Assembly: GCA_947445045.1 (NCBI GenBank)
Contig: CANFCA010000008.1
Coordinates: 1 to 12,020 of the forward strand
DNA length: 12,020 bases
Origin: Gallionellaceae bacterium
GTDB lineage: Bacteria; Pseudomonadota; Gammaproteobacteria; Burkholderiales; Gallionellaceae
Reading direction: 5' to 3'
The notes below the pieces were generated by a model. That model was not told where the DNA came from. It did no database searches and was given only the letters and a program-made list of their open reading frames with translations. This document shows, one piece after another, positions 8,088 to 12,020 of this stretch (position 1 is its first letter; every line of letters begins with the position of its first letter). The position numbers and the translations under genes were made by a program.

Positions 8088-9253
8088 TATTTGCTCCTCG
8101 CTGCAGCAACAACTTTCTCTGCCGCATCCGCCATATCGCTGCCGGAAATAATCGGCAAGCCGGATTCAGCTAGAATTTTTTTACCCAAATCCACATTGGT
8201 GCCTTCCAAGCGCACTACCAGCGGCACGCTCAAACTTACTTCGCGAGCCGCAGCCACCACACCTTCAGCGATCACATCACATTTCATGATGCCGCCAAAA
8301 ATATTCACGAGTATCGCTTTGATATTAGGATTTTTCAGCATCAGCTTGAACGCCTCTGTGACTTTCTCCGTGGTTGCGCCGCCACCCACATCCAGAAAAT
8401 TCGCGGGACTGCCGCCATACAATTTAATGATGTCCATGGTCGCCATCGCCAAACCTGCACCATTCACCAAGCAGCCTATATCACCATCGAGGGAGATATA
8501 GCTAAGATCAAATTTCGAAGCTTCAATTTCAGCAGGATCTTCTTCATCCAAATCGCGATACGCAACAATTTCAGGATGACGATACAGCGCATTACTATCA
8601 AAATTGAATTTGGCATCCAGTGCGATGACATGATTGTCGGCAGTCAACACCAGCGGATTGATTTCCGCCAGCATCGCATCCTTCTCGACAAAGGTGCGAT
8701 ACAAGCCTTGCAGCACCATCACCGCTTCCGTAATGGCTGCATCAGGAATGCCGATTTTTTTCGCAATTTGCGCGGCCTCAGTCGCTAACAAACCCGCTGC
8801 GGGATCAATCCGCAGCTTATGAATTTTTTCAGGATGATGTTTCGCCACCTCCTCGATTTCCATCCCACCTTCGCTCGATGCTAACAACACCACACGCTGC
8901 GAACTGCGATCCACCACCATACCCAAATAAAATTCTTGAGTGATTTGCATACCTTCTTCAATCAACAAACGGCGCACCACTTGACCGTCCTTACCCGTTT
9001 GATGGGTAACCAAATGCATACCGAGAATCTGCTGCGCGGTGCGCTTCACCTCTTCCGGCGAACGTACTACCTTCACCCCGCCGCCTTTGCCACGACCGCC
9101 CGCATGAATCTGCGCCTTCACCACCCATACACTGCCACCTAACTGCTGCGCCGCAGCCACCGCCTCATCAACGGTGAAGCACGCCAAACCGCGCGGAGTT
9201 GGCACGCCAAATTGACGGAGAATTTCTTTACCCTGATATTCGTGAATTTTCAT
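8087..9253 (-). CDS. sucC: Succinyl-CoA synthetase (succinate-CoA ligase) beta subunit
   Basis: A 388-residue protein, the same length as E. coli SucC. It has an N-terminal ATP-grasp domain: [14 protein letters not shown]46, the glycine-rich loop GGRGKGGG (52-59), E197/N199 in LAEINP and D213 in LDAKFNF, which are the Mg-nucleotide ligands. A C-terminal flavodoxin-like domain follows, with NGAGLAM (264-270), FLDVGGGA and VNIFGGI. It supplies the nucleotide and succinate sites of the TCA-cycle ligase. Sequence alone does not settle ADP versus GDP preference. The ATG at 9253 has no obvious Shine-Dalgarno sequence, but the start is fixed by conservation of the first residues. It is the first gene of the sucC-sucD-terC-uspA run. 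A possible sigma-70 -10 box (AATAAT on the minus strand, 9316-9321) lies upstream, without a clear -35. Confidence 0.98.
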   Translation of the reverse strand: MKIHEYQGKEILRQFGVPTPRGLACFTVDEAVAAAQQLGGSVWVVKAQIHAGGRGKGGGVKVVRSPEEVKRTAQQILGMHLVTHQTGKDGQVVRRLLIEEGMQITQEFYLGMVVDRSSQRVVLLASSEGGMEIEEVAKHHPEKIHKLRIDPAAGLLATEAAQIAKKIGIPDAAITEAVMVLQGLYRTFVEKDAMLAEINPLVLTADNHVIALDAKFNFDSNALYRHPEIVAYRDLDEEDPAEIEASKFDLSYISLDGDIGCLVNGAGLAMATMDIIKLYGGSPANFLDVGGGATTEKVTEAFKLMLKNPNIKAILVNIFGGIMKCDVIAEGVVAAAREVSLSVPLVVRLEGTNVDLGKKILAESGLPIISGSDMADAAEKVVAAARSK

Positions 9254-9606
9254 AAGGTATCGCCATTGAAGTTAAGAAGCGCGTCTTGATTGGCGCGCGG
9301 CTTTGATTTTACAGAATTATTCCATTCTAAGGCGGATTTAAAGTTGTGAATTTTCAAACTGCTCGCTGTTGTTTATCTGCAAAAATACAAGGTGTTCTGC
9401 AATACTCCACTAAATAAACAGCCATACCTTCTGCGCATTTGGAAACATTAAAACAACTTATGTCCCACTGGCTTAAGCTTTTGCTTACAAAATAAATTCG
9501 CCTCCATGTTGCCCTGGGTGTGAAGCATAGTGATACGCTTTTACTGACAGACTTCAATTTTAAGCTGTGATGAAATAGCTACGCAGATTTTTATGCTCGC
9601 TAAGCA
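9254..9606. other. Intergenic region upstream of sucC, no convincing gene
   Basis: About 350 bases lie between the cytochrome unit's terminator and sucC. Being directly upstream of sucC, this stretch should contain its promoter. I see only a possible -10 box (9316-9321) and a small GCGCG/CGCGC dyad at 9279-9298 close to the start codon. An open frame at 9354-9557 on the minus strand has no ribosome site and a composition unlike a protein, and I do not call it a gene. The length is generous for a simple promoter, so upstream control sites or a small RNA are possible, but nothing identifiable stands out. Confidence 0.5.
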
Positions 9607-9634
9607 AAAAGGGGCTGTCATTACAGCCCCTTTT
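9607..9634 (-). terminator. Strong intrinsic terminator after the cytochrome unit (bidirectional in form)
   Basis: A perfect eight-base-pair GC-rich stem, GGGGCTGT (9611-9618) with ACAGCCCC (9623-9630), closes a CATT loop. It is flanked by five A on the left (9606-9610) and four T on the right (9631-9634). Read on the minus strand, the stem is followed by TTTTT, 26 bases past the stop of the cytochrome b gene. The flanking A and T tracts extend the stem and would allow termination in both directions. It insulates sucCD from the upstream cytochrome genes. Confidence 0.93.
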
Positions 9635-9659
9635 CTATTACTACGCAGCAAATACGCAA

Positions 9660-10274
9660 CTAGCCTTTTGCCGAATACACTAACCAATATATAACCGTGG
9701 AGGCCAGCATCGCCACGCCTAGCCACGCGTAAGCATAATGAATACCCTGATCCTGCTCGCCCTTCTTAAAACCTGTAATCATAGACCGCACTAAATTTTC
9801 ACGATGCATCACGCTGCTCACCAGCACGCCAAGCACGTGCACTGCAACAATGACCAGCATGCCTTCCGACACCAGATCATGCCATTCCACCACAAGATCA
9901 CCGCCGATGTCTTTCAACGCCATCACGCCCGTTACGCCAGAGGTAATGCCGAGCAATAGCAATAGCCAAATCGCAACACTTCCTGCTGGGTTGTGACCTA
10001 GATAATCGGCGGATTTATGTTTAATCAATGCAGTTAGGTAGGCCACCACTTCGCTCGGCTTGAACATAAACGAGCTAAACCGCGCGTAACGTGTACCGAA
10101 AAAACCCCACAATATCCGAAACGCAATCAAGCCCAACAAAATATAACCTAGCATTACGTGAATGTCGCGATACCGCTCGGAATCTGCCGTGTAGTAAGCC
10201 CCTGCAAACGATCCAACTAATAGCCAATGAAATACTCGCGTTGGCACATCCCAAATTAATATTTTGTTATTCAT
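9660..10274 (-). CDS. Cytochrome b561-like membrane diheme protein (cytochrome b/b6 domain)
   Basis: A 204-residue inner-membrane protein with four to five helices (about 15-30, 38-60, 97-118, 131-153, 178-200). It starts with the family hallmark IWDVPTRVFHW. Four histidines suitable as axial ligands for two b hemes are H16, H39, H132 and H146, each in or at the edge of a helix. Such proteins (bacterial cytochrome b561, Ni-Fe hydrogenase b subunit type) pass electrons between the quinone pool and a periplasmic partner. The gene starts six bases after the stop of the diheme cytochrome c gene, so that cytochrome is the natural partner. The ribosome site is weak, suggesting translational coupling. 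A strong terminator follows. Confidence 0.92.
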   Translation of the reverse strand: MNNKILIWDVPTRVFHWLLVGSFAGAYYTADSERYRDIHVMLGYILLGLIAFRILWGFFGTRYARFSSFMFKPSEVVAYLTALIKHKSADYLGHNPAGSVAIWLLLLLGITSGVTGVMALKDIGGDLVVEWHDLVSEGMLVIVAVHVLGVLVSSVMHRENLVRSMITGFKKGEQDQGIHYAYAWLGVAMLASTVIYWLVYSAKG

Positions 10275-10280
10275 CGCGAC

Positions 10281-10763
10281 CTACCGAGGAATTCTAACGT
10301 TACGTTCGCTGAAATCGCCCATATCCGCTTGGGTGTGACATGCACCGCAGTTGGCGGGGCTCTTAACCTTAGGATTCTTCCAAGTGCGCGCTGAGACTTC
10401 ATCGTGCTCAGATTTGAACCAACGCATTTCGCTAATACGCAAAACCGGCTTGCCGCTCATTGAACGCTTGCGTTGATCGGCATTTTTTTCTAAAAACGCA
10501 GTAATTTCTTGTGTAGTAGCCGCATCCAAACTTGCATCACTCCCAAAATGCTTACCCAAACCCGACATCACCGCGCGCCAGGATTGAGCCGATAAAAAGC
10601 GTGGCGGATAGGCAATGTGGCAGCCGCTACATTCTTCTTTCCATTTGGCATTGACTACAAAAGATGGCATATCTTCATCATCCGCACGTGCGCTGGAAAT
10701 ACTTAAACCCATAAGTAACATGCCCAATATGAGTAACTGTGGCATGTGTTTATAATTTTTCAA
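10281..10763 (-). CDS. Periplasmic diheme cytochrome c, DHC type
   Basis: A 160-residue secreted protein. Residues 1-27 are a signal peptide (basic start, hydrophobic core LLILGMLLMGL, cleavage after ARA). The mature part, about 133 residues, has two heme-attachment motifs, CSGCH (45-49) and CGACH (139-143), at opposite ends of the protein. Sequence landmarks such as CHIAYPPRFL and SWRAVMSGLGKHFG with DASLD match the DHC diheme cytochrome family as I know it, in which the electron acceptor is often a small oxygen-binding cytochrome called SHP. It should take electrons from the b-type cytochrome encoded next. The start codon is TTG at 10763, supported by AGGAG (10773-10777) nine bases away; the next ATG, six codons in, has no ribosome site. 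No SHP-like gene is in the window. Confidence 0.92.
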   Translation of the reverse strand: MKNYKHMPQLLILGMLLMGLSISSARADDEDMPSFVVNAKWKEECSGCHIAYPPRFLSAQSWRAVMSGLGKHFGSDASLDAATTQEITAFLEKNADQRKRSMSGKPVLRISEMRWFKSEHDEVSARTWKNPKVKSPANCGACHTQADMGDFSERNVRIPR

Positions 10764-10772
10764 AATGTAGCT

Positions 10773-10777
10773 CTCCT
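10773..10777 (-). promoter_or_regulatory. Ribosome binding site that fixes a TTG start for the diheme cytochrome
   Basis: AGGAG on the minus strand lies nine bases before the TTG at 10763. It is 27 bases from the first in-frame ATG, too far to serve it. The TTG start also supplies the Lys residues before the hydrophobic core of the signal peptide. Confidence 0.75.
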
Positions 10778-10814
10778 GTTAATTTTTGAATGGGAAATTT
10801 AAAACTTCTTACTT

Positions 10815-10834
10815 TAAATATCTAGCGATATTTA
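10815..10834. repeat. Perfect inverted repeat between divergent genes
   Basis: TAAATATC (10815-10822) is followed by TAGC and by GATATTTA (10827-10834), a perfect eight-base palindrome pair. It lies in the 141-base region between the minus-strand diheme cytochrome gene and the plus-strand microprotein. Seven T follow on the plus strand (10835-10841), but the stem has only one G-C pair, so termination is unlikely. An operator or promoter-overlapping regulator site for either gene is more plausible. It does not match the FNR consensus. I found no convincing -35/-10 pair for either gene. Confidence 0.4.
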
Positions 10835-10904
10835 TTTTTTTGCGCGACAATTCGTACCACAGCGCATGGCTACCGCCCCGCGTAAAACTGAATAAGGAAA
10901 CAAC

Positions 10905-10991
10905 ATGGATTTTCTACAAAAAGTATTTATTTTCGGCGCAATCGCTTTTGTTGTGAGTGGCGTAATTTGGTTTATCTTTATTGCTCATTAG
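10905..10991 (+). CDS. Putative 28-residue single-span membrane microprotein
   Basis: A 28-codon frame on the plus strand starts at ATG 10905 and ends at TAG 10991. AAGGAA (10894-10899) lies five bases before the start, a good ribosome site. The protein starts MDFLQKVF, is hydrophobic from about residue 7 to 25 (IFGAIAFVVSGVIWFIFI) and ends AH, the pattern of a single inner-membrane helix with a short charged N-terminus. It is transcribed away from the cytochrome genes and towards the Sel1-repeat gene. I do not recognise the family. Small one-helix proteins often sit in cytochrome or transporter complexes, and a link to the neighbouring cytochrome b is conceivable but unproven. A nine-codon frame (10866-10895) directly upstream overlaps the ribosome site and lacks its own. 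Confidence 0.5.
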   Translation: MDFLQKVFIFGAIAFVVSGVIWFIFIAH

Positions 10992-11099
10992 CTGTTCATT
11001 GCACAGCCAAGCTAGCCCAAGTCCCCGATAGCTCAAGCCCTATAATCATATAACTTGATTCTCAAACAACACACAAATCATCATTAAGATGGGGTGGTT

Positions 11100-12020
11100 T
11101 TACTGGCATCTTTTGAAATTGTTAGAGATGCATTTCTTGGCCAGTCCTCGTGCTTGCTTTATCTGCCTTTCAGTCATAAATGCCGCAATTGAGTTACGCA
11201 CCACAATCAACACTTCGCGTTCGTCACTTTCAGCATCTGAAATCGCAATATCAAACCACATGTGCGACAAAATATAGTTCTGCGAAACGCCTTGCCCCTT
11301 AGCATACATCCAGCCTAGATTGGATTGTGCTGTAGCAATACCCTTTGCAGCCGCGAGTTGGTACCACTTAACCGCCTCTTGGTAATTTTGATTAACACCC
11401 TTGCCCGCCTCATACATCAACCCAAGATTTGATTGTGCAAGCGCATCGCCTTGTTCTGCTGCCAGCTTTAACCACTTAAACTTCTCTGCATAATCCTGCT
11501 GCACGCCTTTACCCATGTCATACATTGAGCCCAAGCTAAATTGTGCAGAAGCGTTGCCTTGATTGGCAGCTAACTGATACCACTTAACCGCCTCTTTATA
11601 GTCTTGTGTCACGCCATAACCACGGTCAAACATCAATCCCAGATTCCATTGTGCTAGCGCATTCCCTTGTTCTGCTGCCAACTTAAACCATTTAACTGCC
11701 GCTTGATAATCTTGAACAACGCCCTGCCCATTCCTATACATCCAACCGAGATTGAATTGAGCCGCTTCATTTCCTTGTTCTGCTGAACGCTGAAACCACT
11801 TCACCGCCTCTTGATAATCTTGCCCCAATCCCTGTCCCTTGCTGTACATCAAAGCCAGAATAAAGGGTGCGGTGACGTTACCTTTTTCAGCCGCCAACTG
11901 ATACCACTTCACCGCTTCAATGCTATCTTGATGAACAACTTTCCCACGGTGGTACATCATTCCTAGAATAAATTGTGCAGGTGCATTTCCGTGCTCTGCG
12001 GCCAATTGATACCACTTCAC
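11100..12020 (-). CDS. Sel1-repeat (tetratricopeptide-like) protein, C-terminal part
   Basis: The last 307 codons (including the stop) of a gene that continues past the right edge. Seven consecutive Sel1-like repeats of exactly 36 residues (pattern VKWYQLAAEQGNAxAQxxLGxMYxxGxGVxQDYxEA) occupy residues 1-252. A degenerate eighth unit and a basic C-terminus with two cysteines follow (253-306; ends NFKRCQ). Each repeat forms two antiparallel helices, and stacked repeats make a curved protein-binding surface. Such proteins act as adaptors in signalling, secretion or envelope functions; the partner cannot be deduced. The GTG at the very edge is only the Val codon of a repeat and not a start. A signal peptide, if any, lies outside the window. 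No terminator with a T-tract is seen after the stop. Confidence 0.93.
   Translation of the reverse strand: MKWYQLAAEHGNAPAQFILGMMYHRGKVVHQDSIEAVKWYQLAAEKGNVTAPFILALMYSKGQGLGQDYQEAVKWFQRSAEQGNEAAQFNLGWMYRNGQGVVQDYQAAVKWFKLAAEQGNALAQWNLGLMFDRGYGVTQDYKEAVKWYQLAANQGNASAQFSLGSMYDMGKGVQQDYAEKFKWLKLAAEQGDALAQSNLGLMYEAGKGVNQNYQEAVKWYQLAAAKGIATAQSNLGWMYAKGQGVSQNYILSHMWFDIAISDAESDEREVLIVVRNSIAAFMTERQIKQARGLAKKCISNNFKRCQ
11265..12020 (-). repeat. Seven tandem 108-base coding repeats in the Sel1 gene
   Basis: The seven 36-codon units fill 756 bases without any insertion or deletion between them, and the array continues out of the window. The copies differ at many positions, so they are old or diversified, but stretches such as those coding VKWYQLAA recur closely in several units. 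Such arrays can expand or contract by recombination, and assembly errors are possible here. Confidence 0.85.

Noticed and set aside
9354..9557. 67-codon open frame on the minus strand upstream of sucC
   Set aside because: No ribosome site, odd composition rich in Ser, Cys and Arg, no recognisable domain, and it lies in an AT-rich intergenic region.
10991..11007. Hairpin GCTGT/ACAGC as a terminator for the microprotein or the Sel1 gene
   Set aside because: The stem is only five base pairs with a seven-base loop and has no T-tract on either strand.
12018..12020. GTG as a start codon of the Sel1 protein
   Set aside because: It encodes the Val that opens each 36-residue repeat; the gene simply continues past the edge.
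11265..12020. Tandem repeats as a CRISPR array
   Set aside because: The period is 108 bases, has no spacers and is fully coding as Sel1 repeats.

Overview
The window looks like a chromosomal stretch from a Gram-negative bacterium, most likely a betaproteobacterium. The evidence is the character of the proteins: SucC and SucD of proteobacterial length, a SucCD-TerC arrangement I associate with this class, and a periplasmic diheme c-type cytochrome paired with a membrane b-type cytochrome. Base composition is near 50% GC by eye. A narrower placement, for example Nitrosomonadales, is a guess. I see no tRNA, rRNA, CRISPR array, insertion sequence or phage gene.

Almost everything reads on the minus strand, so the biological order runs from right to left. 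From the right edge: (i) a Sel1-repeat protein cut by the window edge (11100-12020); (ii) a small divergent region with a 28-codon membrane microprotein on the plus strand (10905-10991) and an inverted repeat; (iii) a two-gene electron-transfer unit, a diheme cytochrome c of the DHC type (10281-10763) and a cytochrome b561-like membrane protein (9660-10274), closed by a strong hairpin terminator (9607-9634); (iv) a roughly 350-base gap with no convincing gene; (v) sucC-sucD-terC-uspA (9253 to 6026), tightly packed; (vi) a five-gene signalling block (5953 to the left edge): PP2C phosphatase, double-FHA protein, CHASE2 adenylate cyclase, class II cyclic-nucleotide phosphodiesterase, and a GAF-containing GspE/PilB-type secretion or pilus ATPase that runs off the left edge.

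Block (vi) is the most interesting part. It holds an enzyme that makes cAMP and one that destroys it, in adjacent genes 15 bases apart. Next to them are a Ser/Thr phosphatase and a phospho-threonine reader, and at the end a motor-type ATPase with a sensory domain. No Ser/Thr kinase is visible; if the block is complete, one is expected nearby, most simply beyond the left edge. The inference is a single signalling module that joins protein phosphorylation and cAMP to a type IV pilus or type II secretion-like machine. From sucC to the left edge there is no strong terminator, so metabolic and signalling genes may partly share transcripts.
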